DNA from: Hymenobacter wooponensis | GTDB lineage: Bacteria > Bacteroidota > Bacteroidia > Cytophagales > Hymenobacteraceae | Direction: 5' to 3' | NCBI RefSeq assembly: GCF_004745865.1 | Contig: NZ_SRKZ01000004.1 | Span: forward strand, 620,001-684,000 | DNA length: 64,000 nt | Shown here: piece by piece, positions 7,837-16,355 of the stretch | Layout: each line of letters begins with the position of its first letter | Position numbering within the stretch: position 1 is the stretch's first letter | The notes under the pieces: model-generated | Databases searched by the model: none | The model's input: the letters and a program-made list of their open reading frames with translations, nothing else | What the model was told of the DNA's origin: nothing | Position numbers and translations under genes: made by a program

Positions 7837-10050
7837 ATGATAGTTGATCCGAAACCGTTGGTGGCACGGCCCGAAACGCCGCCGGCGCGGGCGGTAGATA
7901 CGTTCTTCTACGACAACCGCATTGTTCGGAATTTCGGTATTGCCACGGTGTTCTGGGGCGTGGCGGGCATGCTGATTGGCACGCTCATCGCCTTCCAGCT
8001 GGCCCGGCCCGAGCTGAACATGGGCACCCAGTACACCACCTTTGGCCGCATCCGGCCGCTGCACACCAATGCCGTTATTTTCGCCTTCGTGGGCAACGGC
8101 ATTTTCACGGGGGTGTACTATTCGCTGCAGCGCCTGTGCAAGACCCGGATGTTCTCCGATAAGCTCAGCAAACTCCACTTCTGGGGCTGGCAGCTGGTTA
8201 TTCTCAGTGCCCTGATTTCCTTGCCGCTAGGCATCACTACTAGCAAAGAATACGCCGAGCTGGAGTGGCCTATCGACATCCTGATTACCGTGGTGTGGGT
8301 GGTGTTCGGCTGGAATATGTTCGGCACCATTGCTAAGCGGCGCGAGCGGCACCTGTACGTGGGCATCTGGTTCTACATTGCTACGCTGCTGACGGTGGCC
8401 GTGCTGCACATCGTGAACTCGCTCTCTATTCCGGTGTCTTTCACTAAGAGCTACCCCATTTATGCCGGCGTGCAAGATGCGCTGGTGCAGTGGTGGTACG
8501 GGCACAACGCGGTGGCGTTCTTCCTGACCACGCCCTACCTGGGCCTGATGTACTACTTCCTGCCCAAGGCCGCCGAGCGCCCCGTGTACTCCTACCGCCT
8601 GAGCATCATTCACTTTTGGTCGCTGATCTTTATCTACATCTGGGCGGGGCCGCACCACTTGCTGTACACGGCCCTACCCGACTGGGCGCAAAGCTTGGGC
8701 GTGGTGTTCTCCATCATGCTGATTGCGCCGAGCTGGGGCGGCATGATCAACGGCTTGCTCACGCTGCGCGGCGCCTGGGATAAGGTGCGCACCGAGCCCG
8801 TTCTGAAGTTTATGGTGGTGGCCGTAACGGCCTACGGCATGGCCACCTTCGAGGGGCCCATGCTCTCGCTGAAAAATGTAAATGCCATTGCCCACTTCAC
8901 CGACTGGATTGTAGCCCACGTGCACGTGGGGGCGCTAGGTTGGAACGGCTTCCTGACCTTTGCCGTGCTCTATTGGCTGTGGCCGCGCCTCTACCGCACG
9001 CCGCTGTACTCCAAGCGTTTGGCCAACACGCACTTCTGGCTGGGCACCCTGGGCATCCTATTCTACGCCATCCCGATGTACTGGGCCGGCTTCACCCAGG
9101 GCCTGATGTGGAAGCAGTTCAATGCCGAGGGCATGCTGCAATACCCCAACTTCCTGGAAACCGTGCTGCAGATTGTGCCCATGTACTATCTGCGCGGCAT
9201 TGGCGGGGTGCTCTACCTGAGCGGCGTGTTCCTGATGATTTTCAACCTGGTGAAGACGGCCAAGGCTGGCACTTTGCTCGCCGACGAGAAAGCACAGGCC
9301 CCGGCCCTCATGCCCGCTGAGCTGGTAGAAGAACACCAGGGTGGCCATTGGCACCGCTGGATTGAGCGCCGGCCCGTGCAGCTGAGCATTGGGGCTACCA
9401 TCGCCATCCTGATTGGCGGCGCGGTGGAAATGATTCCGACGTTCCTGGTGAAGTCGAACGTGCCCACCATTGCCTCCGTGAAGCCTTATACTTCGCTGGA
9501 ACTGGAAGGCCGCGACATCTACATCCGGGAGGGCTGTAACAACTGCCACAGCCAGATGGTGAGGCCCTTCCGCTCCGAAACTGAGCGTTACGGCGAGTAC
9601 AGCAAGGCGGGTGAGTTCATCTACGACCGGCCCTTCCTGTGGGGCAGCAAGCGCACCGGCCCCGACTTGCACCGCGTGGGTGCCAAGTACCCCCACTCCT
9701 GGCACTACAACCACATGATGGACCCCACCAGCATGTCGCCGGGCTCGATTATGCCGGCCTATCCCTGGCTGTTTGAGCAGAACATCGACTACTCCAGTAC
9801 GCCCGCCAAGATTGACGTGCTCCGCAAGCTCGGTACGCCGTACCCCGCCGGTTATGGGCAGCAAGCCGTAGCCGACGCCCGCCAGCAGGCTGCCCTTATC
9901 AGCCGCGACCTAGCCAAGGAAGACATCGAGGTGAAATCCGACAAGGAAATCGTGGCCCTCATTGCCTACCTCCAGCGCCTGGGCACCGACATCAAGGTGA
10001 AGGAAGACCCCAACGCGGTAGAAGTAGTGGGTGTGCTGCCCGCCGAATAG
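7837..10050 (+). CDS. ccoNO: cbb3-type cytochrome c oxidase, fused subunits I and II (CcoN-CcoO)
   Basis: The 737-residue protein joins the catalytic haem-copper subunit CcoN (about residues 20-480, many membrane helices, histidine ligand segments such as HTNAVIFAF, WWYGHNAVAFF, GPHHLLYT and AHVHVGALG) to the monohaem cytochrome c subunit CcoO (about 540-737). The CcoO part has the haem c site CNNCH near residue 566, followed by SQMVRPF, the CcoO signature. The enzyme reduces O2 to water with high affinity and pumps protons at the cytoplasmic membrane. The N-O fusion is usual in Bacteroidota. It starts at ATG 7837. Confidence 0.97.
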   Translation: MIVDPKPLVARPETPPARAVDTFFYDNRIVRNFGIATVFWGVAGMLIGTLIAFQLARPELNMGTQYTTFGRIRPLHTNAVIFAFVGNGIFTGVYYSLQRLCKTRMFSDKLSKLHFWGWQLVILSALISLPLGITTSKEYAELEWPIDILITVVWVVFGWNMFGTIAKRRERHLYVGIWFYIATLLTVAVLHIVNSLSIPVSFTKSYPIYAGVQDALVQWWYGHNAVAFFLTTPYLGLMYYFLPKAAERPVYSYRLSIIHFWSLIFIYIWAGPHHLLYTALPDWAQSLGVVFSIMLIAPSWGGMINGLLTLRGAWDKVRTEPVLKFMVVAVTAYGMATFEGPMLSLKNVNAIAHFTDWIVAHVHVGALGWNGFLTFAVLYWLWPRLYRTPLYSKRLANTHFWLGTLGILFYAIPMYWAGFTQGLMWKQFNAEGMLQYPNFLETVLQIVPMYYLRGIGGVLYLSGVFLMIFNLVKTAKAGTLLADEKAQAPALMPAELVEEHQGGHWHRWIERRPVQLSIGATIAILIGGAVEMIPTFLVKSNVPTIASVKPYTSLELEGRDIYIREGCNNCHSQMVRPFRSETERYGEYSKAGEFIYDRPFLWGSKRTGPDLHRVGAKYPHSWHYNHMMDPTSMSPGSIMPAYPWLFEQNIDYSSTPAKIDVLRKLGTPYPAGYGQQAVADARQQAALISRDLAKEDIEVKSDKEIVALIAYLQRLGTDIKVKEDPNAVEVVGVLPAE

Positions 10051-10054
10051 CATT

Positions 10055-10152
10055 ACCCCACCCCCAGCCCCTCCCCTCCGGGAGAGGGGTGCCAGACGCC
10101 TGCTGTTCCAGAACGCACCCCTCTCCCGGAGGGGAGGGGCTGGGGGTGGGGT
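10055..10152. repeat. 98-bp perfect inverted repeat, family B, inside the cco operon
   Basis: Two near-perfect complementary arms of about 38 bp (10055-10092 and 10115-10152, starting ACCCCACCCCCAGCCCC) flank a short loop. The arms are C-rich on one side and G-rich on the other. The element lies between the stop of ccoNO and the start of ccoQ, with 21 bp between its end and the ccoQ start. RNA from it would fold into a very stable hairpin that may lower or uncouple downstream expression. A diverged relative is at 15066-15193. Confidence 0.85.
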
Positions 10153-10173
10153 CACTAATAAAAACAAACCACA

Positions 10174-10383
10174 ATGGACAAGAACGTACTGCGGGCCATT
10201 GCCGGCATTGAGATATACCCCATCATCTCCTTCGGCATCTTCTTCCTCTTCTTCCTGCTGCTGCTGGTGTACGTGCTGCTCGTGAAGCCCCGCCATATGC
10301 AGACCATGAAGCACCTGCCCCTCCAAGACAATACCGACGACGCCACTCTCCGGCACGACCTCGAACACGGAATCATATGCTAA
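10174..10383 (+). CDS. ccoQ: cbb3 oxidase subunit CcoQ-like
   Basis: The 69-residue protein has one membrane helix (about residues 15-37, FGIFFLFFLLLLVYVLLV) and a short charged cytoplasmic tail. This size, position and layout match CcoQ (FixQ), a small subunit that stabilises the cbb3 complex. Its stop codon overlaps the ccoP start (ATG at 10377, TAA at 10381), indicating translational coupling. It starts at ATG 10174. Confidence 0.88.
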   Translation: MDKNVLRAIAGIEIYPIISFGIFFLFFLLLLVYVLLVKPRHMQTMKHLPLQDNTDDATLRHDLEHGIIC

Positions 10384-11252
10384 AGCTGCGCACCTTTTTT
10401 CTTATTGCGACTGGCCTGCTCATCGGCTATGCAGCCGCAGCCCAAACGCCTGGCGCGGCCCCGGCCGCCGAGAAACCTATGACCACTGAGGAAATCCTGT
10501 TCTGGATTCTGCTAGGCCTACTGGGGTTGGTATTACTAGTTGCCCTGCTCATGGGCATCATGATAACGGTGCAGATGCGCCCCCAGCTCCGCAAGGTGTA
10601 CGAGATGCCCACCGTACGCCCGACCATGAGTGGCAAAGTGCTGGGACTGCTAGTCGGCGACCCAGTGCTGGTGAAGGGCGAAGTGAAGGATGAGCTCCTT
10701 GACCACGACTACGACGGCATCCACGAGTTCGACAACGACCTCCCGCCGTGGTGGAAATACAGCTTCTATGTGACCATCTTCTTCGGCTTCATTTACTTAG
10801 GCTACTACCACTTGGCCCAGGCAGCTCCGCTAAGTGAGGGAGAATACGCCGCCGAAATGCAGCAAGCCGCCCTGATGGTGTCCGCTGACAACGACGACCC
10901 CAACAAGCTCACTGACTATAAACCCTTAACCGCCGCCACCGACCTCACCGATGGCAAGGGCATTTTCGCCCAGAACTGCGCCGCCTGCCACGGCCAAAAC
11001 GCCGAGGGCAAAGTGGGCCCCAACCTAACCGACGAGTACTGGTTGCACGGAGGCGAGGTAAACCACGTCTACAAAACCGTGAAGTTCGGGGTGCAGGGCA
11101 AGGGCATGGTGGCCTGGAAGGGCAAGCTCTCCGGCAAACAAATTCTACAAGTGACTTCCTACGTGCTCAGCCTGCAAGGCTCTAAGCCCGCCAACGCCAA
11201 AGAACCCCAGGGAGAGAAAGAAACAGCGGGCAAACCAGTAGCCAGCCGGTAA
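10377..11252 (+). CDS. ccoP: cbb3 oxidase cytochrome c subunit CcoP, single haem
   Basis: The 291-residue protein has a signal-like first helix (to AAAAQ near residue 22), a second helix, and then the CcoP N-terminal motif EFDNDLPPWW followed by a third helix. A cytochrome c domain follows with one haem site, CAACH near residue 201, and a distal methionine likely in GKGMVAW. Proteobacterial CcoP has two haems; here only one CxxCH is present. It passes electrons into CcoO/CcoN at the periplasmic face. It overlaps ccoQ by seven bases. Confidence 0.94.
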   Translation: MLKLRTFFLIATGLLIGYAAAAQTPGAAPAAEKPMTTEEILFWILLGLLGLVLLVALLMGIMITVQMRPQLRKVYEMPTVRPTMSGKVLGLLVGDPVLVKGEVKDELLDHDYDGIHEFDNDLPPWWKYSFYVTIFFGFIYLGYYHLAQAAPLSEGEYAAEMQQAALMVSADNDDPNKLTDYKPLTAATDLTDGKGIFAQNCAACHGQNAEGKVGPNLTDEYWLHGGEVNHVYKTVKFGVQGKGMVAWKGKLSGKQILQVTSYVLSLQGSKPANAKEPQGEKETAGKPVASR

Positions 11253-11320
11253 TCCTAGCCTGGCCCCTCTGCTGAGGCAGTGGGGTCGGGGTGAGGCTAT
11301 CAGCACTTTAGTACAACACC

Positions 11321-12709
11321 ATGTCTACCCAAACTTTCCGCGACTCCATTGCCACTGTTGATGAACAGGGCAAGCGGGTGTGGCTCTTCCCAAAAATGCC
11401 GGCTGGTACGCTGTACCGGACCCGCAAATGGGTAAGCTACCTCCTCCTGACGCTGCTGTTTGCGGGTCCGTGGCTGCGCATCAACGGGCTGCCCGTGCTC
11501 ATGCTCAACCTGCCGGAGCGGAAGTTTATCTTCTTCGGACAGATCTTCTGGCCCCAGGACTTCTTCATTCTGCTGATGGCCACGCTGGCCTTCCTCGTGT
11601 TCATCATCCTGTTCACAGTAGTGTATGGCAGGGTGTTCTGCGGCTGGGTGTGCCCCCAGACCATTTTTATGGAAATGGTTTTTCGGCGCATTGAGTACTG
11701 GTTTGAGGGTGATGCGCCCCAGCAGAAAGCCCTTGACAAGGCCGACTGGACCTGGAACAAAACCTGGCGCAAGGGTGGCAAGCACACGGTGTTCCTGCTG
11801 ATTTCCTTCCTGATTGCCAACACCTTCCTGGCCTACATCATTGGCACCGAGGCGCTGGTGAAGATCATCACTGATTCGCCTACGGCCCACTTGGCTGGCC
11901 TAGGCACACTGCTACTATTCACGGCGGTGTTTTACGCGGTGTTTGCGCGGTTTCGGGAGCAGGTGTGCACCATTGCCTGCCCCTACGGACGCCTACAGGG
12001 CGTCATGCTCGACCAGGACAGCCTGGTAGTGGCCTACGACTACCGCCGGGGCGAGCCGCGCGAAAAGCTGCGCAAAAACCAAGAGCGCCGCGCCGGCGAC
12101 TGCATCGACTGCAAGCAGTGCGTGCAGGTATGCCCCACCGGCATCGACATTCGCAATGGCACGCAACTGGAATGCGTGAACTGCACCGCCTGCATCGATG
12201 CCTGCAACTCGATCATGGACCTAATCAACAAGCCCCACGGCCTCATCCGGTGCGCTTCGGAAAACCAGATTGCGGAGGGCACCAAGTTCCGCCTGACGGG
12301 CCGCGTGAAAGCCTACTCCGGCGTGCTGGTGGTGCTACTGGGCATTCTGGCCGGCTTGCTGCTCACCCGCTCCAACGTGGAGGCCACCGTGCTGCGCACC
12401 CCCGGCCAACTCTTCCAGAAAACCGACCACGGCACTATCACCAACCTCTATAACCTGTCCGTCATCAATAAAACCAACCACGCTAGGCCTATTGAGCTGC
12501 GCGTGCTGGAGCCGGCTGGCGGCACGGTAAAACTGGTGGGCACCAGTGGCCTAGAGCTGCCGGCCCAAGGTATGGCAGAAGGCGTGTTTTTCGTGGAGCT
12601 GCCCCGCACCAATCTGCACGCCACCAACAGCAAACTGCGCCTGGGCGTGTACAGCCAGGGCGAACTGATAACGGAAGCCAAATCAAAGTTCCTAGCGCCA
12701 GCGCGGTAA
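11321..12709 (+). CDS. ccoG: cytochrome c oxidase accessory protein CcoG
   Basis: The 462-residue protein has several membrane helices and two 4Fe-4S clusters: CIDCKQCVQVCP and CVNCTACIDAC, with a further GWVCPQT and IACPYGR in the membrane region as in the FixG/RdxA family. CcoG reduces Cu2+ for cbb3 oxidase copper supply. The C-terminal immunoglobulin-like periplasmic domain (about 340-462) completes the normal architecture. It starts at ATG 11321, 68 bp after ccoP. Confidence 0.96.
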   Translation: MSTQTFRDSIATVDEQGKRVWLFPKMPAGTLYRTRKWVSYLLLTLLFAGPWLRINGLPVLMLNLPERKFIFFGQIFWPQDFFILLMATLAFLVFIILFTVVYGRVFCGWVCPQTIFMEMVFRRIEYWFEGDAPQQKALDKADWTWNKTWRKGGKHTVFLLISFLIANTFLAYIIGTEALVKIITDSPTAHLAGLGTLLLFTAVFYAVFARFREQVCTIACPYGRLQGVMLDQDSLVVAYDYRRGEPREKLRKNQERRAGDCIDCKQCVQVCPTGIDIRNGTQLECVNCTACIDACNSIMDLINKPHGLIRCASENQIAEGTKFRLTGRVKAYSGVLVVLLGILAGLLLTRSNVEATVLRTPGQLFQKTDHGTITNLYNLSVINKTNHARPIELRVLEPAGGTVKLVGTSGLELPAQGMAEGVFFVELPRTNLHATNSKLRLGVYSQGELITEAKSKFLAPAR

Positions 12710-12730
12710 GAACCTTCAGTAGAAAGTATC

Positions 12731-13207
12731 ATGTCGATAACCACCACTCCCCAGTCTTCCCGCAGCTTCTGGCCTTACGCCATTGTGCTGGTGTTTGTGC
12801 TCTTCGGCAGCTACATCGGCTACATGGTGAGCCAGGCCATGCGCACCACCGTGGACCTCGTCAGCCCCGACTATTACCAGCAGGAGCTGCGCCACCAGCA
12901 ACGCATGGACGCAGTGGCCCGCACCGCCGCCCTGCCCGCGCCAGTAGAACTGGCCTACAAGGCGGCGCAGCACCAGCTCACCCTGCAACTCCCCGTCGAG
13001 TTGGCTCAGGGCGCACCGCAAGGTCAGCTACACTTCTTCCGCCCCTCCGACCAGCTGCTAGACTTTACCCTGCCCCTTACCCTCAATGCCGCCGGCACCC
13101 AGCAGCTTAGCACTGCTCAGCTGCGACCCGGCTTCTGGCGCGTGCGCTTAGAACTGCAAGCCGCCAACCAGGCCTACTTCCTCGAAAAGGATCTGCTCAT
13201 CAAGTAA
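12731..13207 (+). CDS. ccoH: FixH/CcoH family protein
   Basis: The 158-residue protein has one N-terminal membrane helix (FWPYAIVLVFVLFGSYIGYM) followed by DLVSPDYYQQELRHQQRMD, the conserved FixH segment, and a periplasmic beta domain. CcoH/FixH is needed for stable assembly of cbb3 oxidase and contacts CcoN-CcoP. It starts at ATG 12731, 21 bp after ccoG, and is clearly in the same transcription unit. Confidence 0.9.
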   Translation: MSITTTPQSSRSFWPYAIVLVFVLFGSYIGYMVSQAMRTTVDLVSPDYYQQELRHQQRMDAVARTAALPAPVELAYKAAQHQLTLQLPVELAQGAPQGQLHFFRPSDQLLDFTLPLTLNAAGTQQLSTAQLRPGFWRVRLELQAANQAYFLEKDLLIK

Positions 13208-13377
13208 CCTGTTCGGCATAGGCCTTTTAGGCCAGTTCTCCCATCGGGGCTCGACCACAACTCGTCACACTCCCCCCTCTCCTTTTTCATTCCGCGCATC
13301 AAGCGGCGTAGGGGGCCGGGGGGTTAGGCCCCACCAGCACGATAAACTCACTCATTCACCACTTCACTCATTCACCG

Positions 13378-14112
13378 TTGCTCTGGACTGGCTTTATATT
13401 CGGGTTGTTGGGTAGCTTTCACTGCGTGGGCATGTGCGGCGCTATTGCGCTGGCGCTGCCCGGCCGCTTAGGAGCCGCCGGTCCTGACTGGCGCTACCTG
13501 GCCGGCCGGGTGTTGTATAACCTGGGCCGCATCACGACCTATTCGGTGCTAGGAACGGCGGCTGGCCTAGCGGGCCAAAGCCTGCAAATAGCCGGCTGGC
13601 AGCAAGCTTTGTCCATTACGTCTGGAGTGCTGATTCTGCTGCTGGTAGTGGTGCCGGAGCGCTATAAAGCTCAGGCCGCCCGCCCCCTCGGCCTCGATCG
13701 GCTCCTGAACTGGGTGAAGCAGACACTGGCTCAGTTCTTCCAGCAGCACTCGTGGCGGGCGTTTTTCTTAACCGGCGCACTTAACGGGCTTCTCCCCTGC
13801 GGCCTGGTGTATCTGGCGCTGGCGGGTGCCTTGGCCATGCCGGGTGTTGGGGGCGCCGCAGCCTACATGGCCCTCTTCGGGTTGGGTACGCTGCCGCTCA
13901 TGCTAGGCCTCTCGCTCACGGGTCGGCTGGTGCCACTGGCCTGGCGCCGCCGCCTTACCCTGGCCGTGCCCTACCTGGCTACGGCCCTCGCGCTGCTCTT
14001 TATTGTACGCGGGCTGGGCCTGGGCATTCCTTATATGAGTCCGCGCCTGAGTCCGCCGGCCGCCTCGCAGAGTGGCCTAGCCCAGCCCCGTAGCGTGCAT
14101 TACTGTCATTGA
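13378..14112 (+). CDS. sulfite exporter TauE/SafE family membrane protein
   Basis: The 244-residue protein has about six membrane helices. It begins LWTGFIFGLLGSFHCVGMCGAIALALPG, with the HCxGMCG motif typical of the short SafE-like branch that sits at the end of cbb3 operons (sometimes called CcoH2 or DsbD-like) and is implicated in copper or thiol transfer. GALNGLLPCGLVY is a second conserved cysteine motif. No ATG exists in frame upstream, so TTG 13378 is the best start. The 170-bp leader holds a C-rich then G-rich spacer and a doubled CACTCATTCAC motif. Confidence 0.85.
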   Translation: MLWTGFIFGLLGSFHCVGMCGAIALALPGRLGAAGPDWRYLAGRVLYNLGRITTYSVLGTAAGLAGQSLQIAGWQQALSITSGVLILLLVVVPERYKAQAARPLGLDRLLNWVKQTLAQFFQQHSWRAFFLTGALNGLLPCGLVYLALAGALAMPGVGGAAAYMALFGLGTLPLMLGLSLTGRLVPLAWRRRLTLAVPYLATALALLFIVRGLGLGIPYMSPRLSPPAASQSGLAQPRSVHYCH

Positions 14113-14154
14113 TTTTCTTCCACATTCGGCCATAGCCCCTACTCCTCTGTTCAG

Positions 14155-15057
14155 ATGAAAACTATCCTTGTTCCCGTCGACCTCACTGCTGCGGCCGAAC
14201 CAGCCCTGGCCTACGCCAACAAGCTAGCAGTGCGCTGGCCCGCCGAAGTGGTCCTACTCTACAGCCACCCCGGCCCGGCCCTCACGCCCGAAGAAGTGGC
14301 GGAGTTTGAGTACCGGCTCGAAACGCTGGCCGAGCGCCTGCGCTACCAGCAGTTGGTGCGCCAAGATGCCCGCCGCATCCGCTACCACTACCAGGTAGTA
14401 GCCGGCTGCCTCCACGACCACGTGCAGTCCATCGTGGCCCGCTACGGCGCCGACCTGGTAGTGATGGGCCTGGAGCACACCGATTGCGGCAAGCCCGCCA
14501 ACAACGGCGACCATGCCGCCCGCATCACGGAGCTGGTATCGTGCCCGGTGCTGGTGGTGCCGCCCGGCCGCCGGCCCCTGCCTTCCCGCTTGGTATACGC
14601 CACCGATTTTGGCCGGCTGCCCCTGGCTACCCTCCCGCGCTTGTCGGCGCTGGCTGGTGCGTTTCCGGGCATGCTGGAGCTAGTGCAGGTGTACTCGCCC
14701 CAGCAGCGCGGCAACCTCACGTACCTGAAACGAGCCGTAGCCGCCAGCAAATCACAGCTGTCCTGGCCTACCATCACCACGAAACTGGTGGAAGATGACG
14801 ACCCTATCGAGGGCATCAGCGACTATTGCGCCCGCACCCAGGCCCAACTGCTCGTCCTAACACCCTCGCGCGAAGGGGAGCTTATGCGCTTTTTCGATAA
14901 GTGCTACGCCCTCACCCAAGCCTATCACCTGCAGATTCCAGTCTTGGTACTAGGCCACCCAGCCCAAGTGGTAGCCGCCGTTTGCTGCGAGCGTTGCGCC
15001 AAGGAGCTGCAGCTACAAACCATAGCTGACTCTCTGAAAGTAACTAGCTTGGTTTAA
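14155..15057 (+). CDS. universal stress protein, tandem UspA domains
   Basis: The 300-residue protein has two UspA-like halves. The first begins MKTILVPVDLT (residues 1-140, with ADLVVMGLEHTD then SCPVLVVPP) and the second is about 145-275 (RLVYATDFG to IPVLVLG). The usual nucleotide-binding GxxGx9G(S/T) run is not clean in either half. A cysteine-containing tail (CCERCAKEL) is unusual. UspA proteins often follow cbb3 genes in Bacteroidota. It starts at ATG 14155 after a 42-bp gap, probably in the same unit. Confidence 0.88.
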   Translation: MKTILVPVDLTAAAEPALAYANKLAVRWPAEVVLLYSHPGPALTPEEVAEFEYRLETLAERLRYQQLVRQDARRIRYHYQVVAGCLHDHVQSIVARYGADLVVMGLEHTDCGKPANNGDHAARITELVSCPVLVVPPGRRPLPSRLVYATDFGRLPLATLPRLSALAGAFPGMLELVQVYSPQQRGNLTYLKRAVAASKSQLSWPTITTKLVEDDDPIEGISDYCARTQAQLLVLTPSREGELMRFFDKCYALTQAYHLQIPVLVLGHPAQVVAAVCCERCAKELQLQTIADSLKVTSLV

Positions 15058-15065
15058 AGCTAAAG

Positions 15066-15193
15066 CTCCCCTCCTCATCTGAGGAGGGGTTGGGAGTAGT
15101 TGAGGTGGCCTAGAACGTCTATTAAAATTTGAGCTAGTTATCGTTCAACGGCTGTTCAACCACCCCCAGCCCCTCCTTATCTGATGAGGGGAG
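15066..15193. repeat. 128-bp imperfect inverted repeat, family B, diverged copy
   Basis: Arm one (15066-15101, CTCCCCTCCTCATC...) and arm two (15158-15193) are about 36 bp each and complementary with roughly eight mismatches. They share the C-rich/G-rich character of the element at 10055-10152. A TGGCCTAG octamer lies just after the first arm. It begins nine bases after the stop of the UspA gene and may act as its transcription terminator. Confidence 0.65.
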
Positions 15194-15326
15194 TACTGTT
15201 CTAATACTAGTTTCCAAACTCCCTAAAAGCGGGTAGCGTGTACCTTTAGACCAAATCAGGTCTGAAAGCACACGTTGCCCGCTTTTGATGCGTATAGGCC
15301 ACTTTACTTTCCTCACTCCCGCCCTC

Positions 15327-15827
15327 ATGAAGAAAATCGGCCTGCTTTCTGACACGCACAGCTACCTCGACGACCGTATTCTGCACCACCTGCAGGGTTG
15401 CGACGAAATCTGGCACGCCGGTGACTTCGGCACGGCAGCGGTGGCGGAAGAGCTGGCCACGGTGGCCCCACTGCGGGGCGTCTACGGCAACATCGACGGC
15501 CGCGACGTGCGCCTCACGCAGCCCTTGGTGCAGCATTTCGAGATAGAAGGCTTATGGGTACTCATGACCCACATTGGCGGCTACCCAGGCCACTACAGCC
15601 CCGCCGGCCGCGCGCTGGTGCAGGAGCACTGCCCTGGCCTGTTTATCAGCGGCCACTCCCACATCCTTAAAGTAATGCCCGACCCGCGCCTCGGCCTTTT
15701 GCACCTGAACCCCGGTGCCGCGGGCCGCCACGGCTTTCACAAAGTGCGTACTATGCTGCGATTTGAAGTAGCCGATGGCAAAGTGCAGCAGTTGCAAGCC
15801 ATTGAATTAGGGCCGCGGGTTGGTTAA
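15327..15827 (+). CDS. metallophosphoesterase family protein (YfcE/MJ0936-like)
   Basis: The 166-residue protein starts at ATG 15327 (MKKIGLLSDTHS). It carries the binuclear-metal motifs of calcineurin-like phosphoesterases: SDTHS, WHAGDFG, YGNID, THIGG and SGHSH. The short YfcE-type members hydrolyse small phosphodiesters. The earlier in-frame start at 15285 would add 14 residues that do not look native. It stands alone between two repeat elements. Confidence 0.94.
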   Translation: MKKIGLLSDTHSYLDDRILHHLQGCDEIWHAGDFGTAAVAEELATVAPLRGVYGNIDGRDVRLTQPLVQHFEIEGLWVLMTHIGGYPGHYSPAGRALVQEHCPGLFISGHSHILKVMPDPRLGLLHLNPGAAGRHGFHKVRTMLRFEVADGKVQQLQAIELGPRVG

Positions 15828-15858
15828 GCAAAACGACAACATCTGCCGAGTTGACGAT

Positions 15859-15958
15859 GTAGAGACACATACTTCGCTCTCCTCGTTTAACGACTGGCCT
15901 AGAACGACGCGGGATAAATAACATCAGCAACGAGGAGACACAAACATGTGTCTCTACA
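15859..15958. repeat. 100-bp inverted-repeat element, family A, copy 2
   Basis: The termini are a perfect 13-bp inverted repeat (TGTAGAGACACAT at 15859-15871 and its complement at 15946-15958). The core shares ACGACTGGCCTAGAAC and AACATCAGCAA-GAGGAGAC with copy 1 at 6339-6443. The arms differ from copy 1 on both sides in a compensating way, so the pairing is kept while the sequence changes. Confidence 0.85.
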
Positions 15959-15991
15959 GCCGGATGGGCTTAAAATCAGCATTGATTACAA

Positions 15992-16026
15992 GAAAAAAGC
16001 GTCTTCCCTTTGCAGGAAAGACGCTT
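15992..16026 (-). terminator. rho-independent terminator after the 16087 gene
   Basis: On the minus strand the stem AAGCGTCTTTCC pairs with a complementary arm (one bulge) and is followed by a run of six T. It lies about 60 bp past the stop of the small basic protein gene. Confidence 0.75.
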
Positions 16027-16086
16027 GAAATTTCTGACGGAAACCCACCGACACCGGGGTAGGTGTGCCAGACGCGAAAAACGCGA

Positions 16087-16257
16087 CTAGGCGTTGGCTT
16101 CGGTCTTGGCGGCGCTCGTGGTGAAGCGAGCCTTCAGCTCCTCGATGTCTACGTTCTTCAGAACGGGGGTCAGGAGTAGTTGCTTGATGACGCGCTGCTT
16201 GTTGTTAGCGCGGGCAATGTTCTTGCGGTGCTTCCGCTTCAGACGGGTAACGCTCAT
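16087..16257 (-). CDS. small basic protein, unknown function
   Basis: The start at ATG 16257 gives 56 residues, beginning MSVTRLKRKHRKNIARANN. The first half is rich in Lys/Arg and the second is acidic/neutral (VDIEELKARF), ending in an Ala/Thr/Glu tail. The basic helix suggests binding to RNA, DNA or the ribosome, but I do not recognise a named family. It has its own promoter-like box (TACTTTTG, minus strand, 16303-16296) and a terminator, and diverges from ltaE. Confidence 0.75.
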   Translation of the reverse strand: MSVTRLKRKHRKNIARANNKQRVIKQLLLTPVLKNVDIEELKARFTTSAAKTEANA

Positions 16258-16295
16258 TTTTCCGGGTCGGTTAAAGTCTTTCTGTAAATGAGGGG

Positions 16296-16316
16296 CAAAA
16301 GTAAGTACTAAATTTG
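16296..16316. promoter_or_regulatory. divergent -7 boxes between the 16087 gene and ltaE
   Basis: TAAATTTG on the plus strand (16309-16316) and TACTTTTG on the minus strand (16303-16296) both fit the Bacteroidota -7 consensus TAnnTTTG and face away from each other in the 98-bp gap. No clear -33 TTTG element was seen for either. They are placed 40 bp from each start codon, a plausible distance. Confidence 0.4.
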
Positions 16317-16355
16317 ACACCGGGAAACCTTTCCCGTAATTCCATTGAACATCTT

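Noticed and set aside
9058..9864. 268-codon open frame antisense to ccoNO
   Set aside because: GC-rich codon bias keeps the antisense frame open; composition is His/Val/Gly-rich and not protein-like.
13208..13377. C-rich/G-rich spacer before the SafE-like gene, considered as another family B element
   Set aside because: Arms are too diverged to pair well; only general composition is shared.
16027..16086. Possible small RNA or tRNA-like fold with ACACC/GGTGT
   Set aside because: Stem of only five pairs and no tRNA features.
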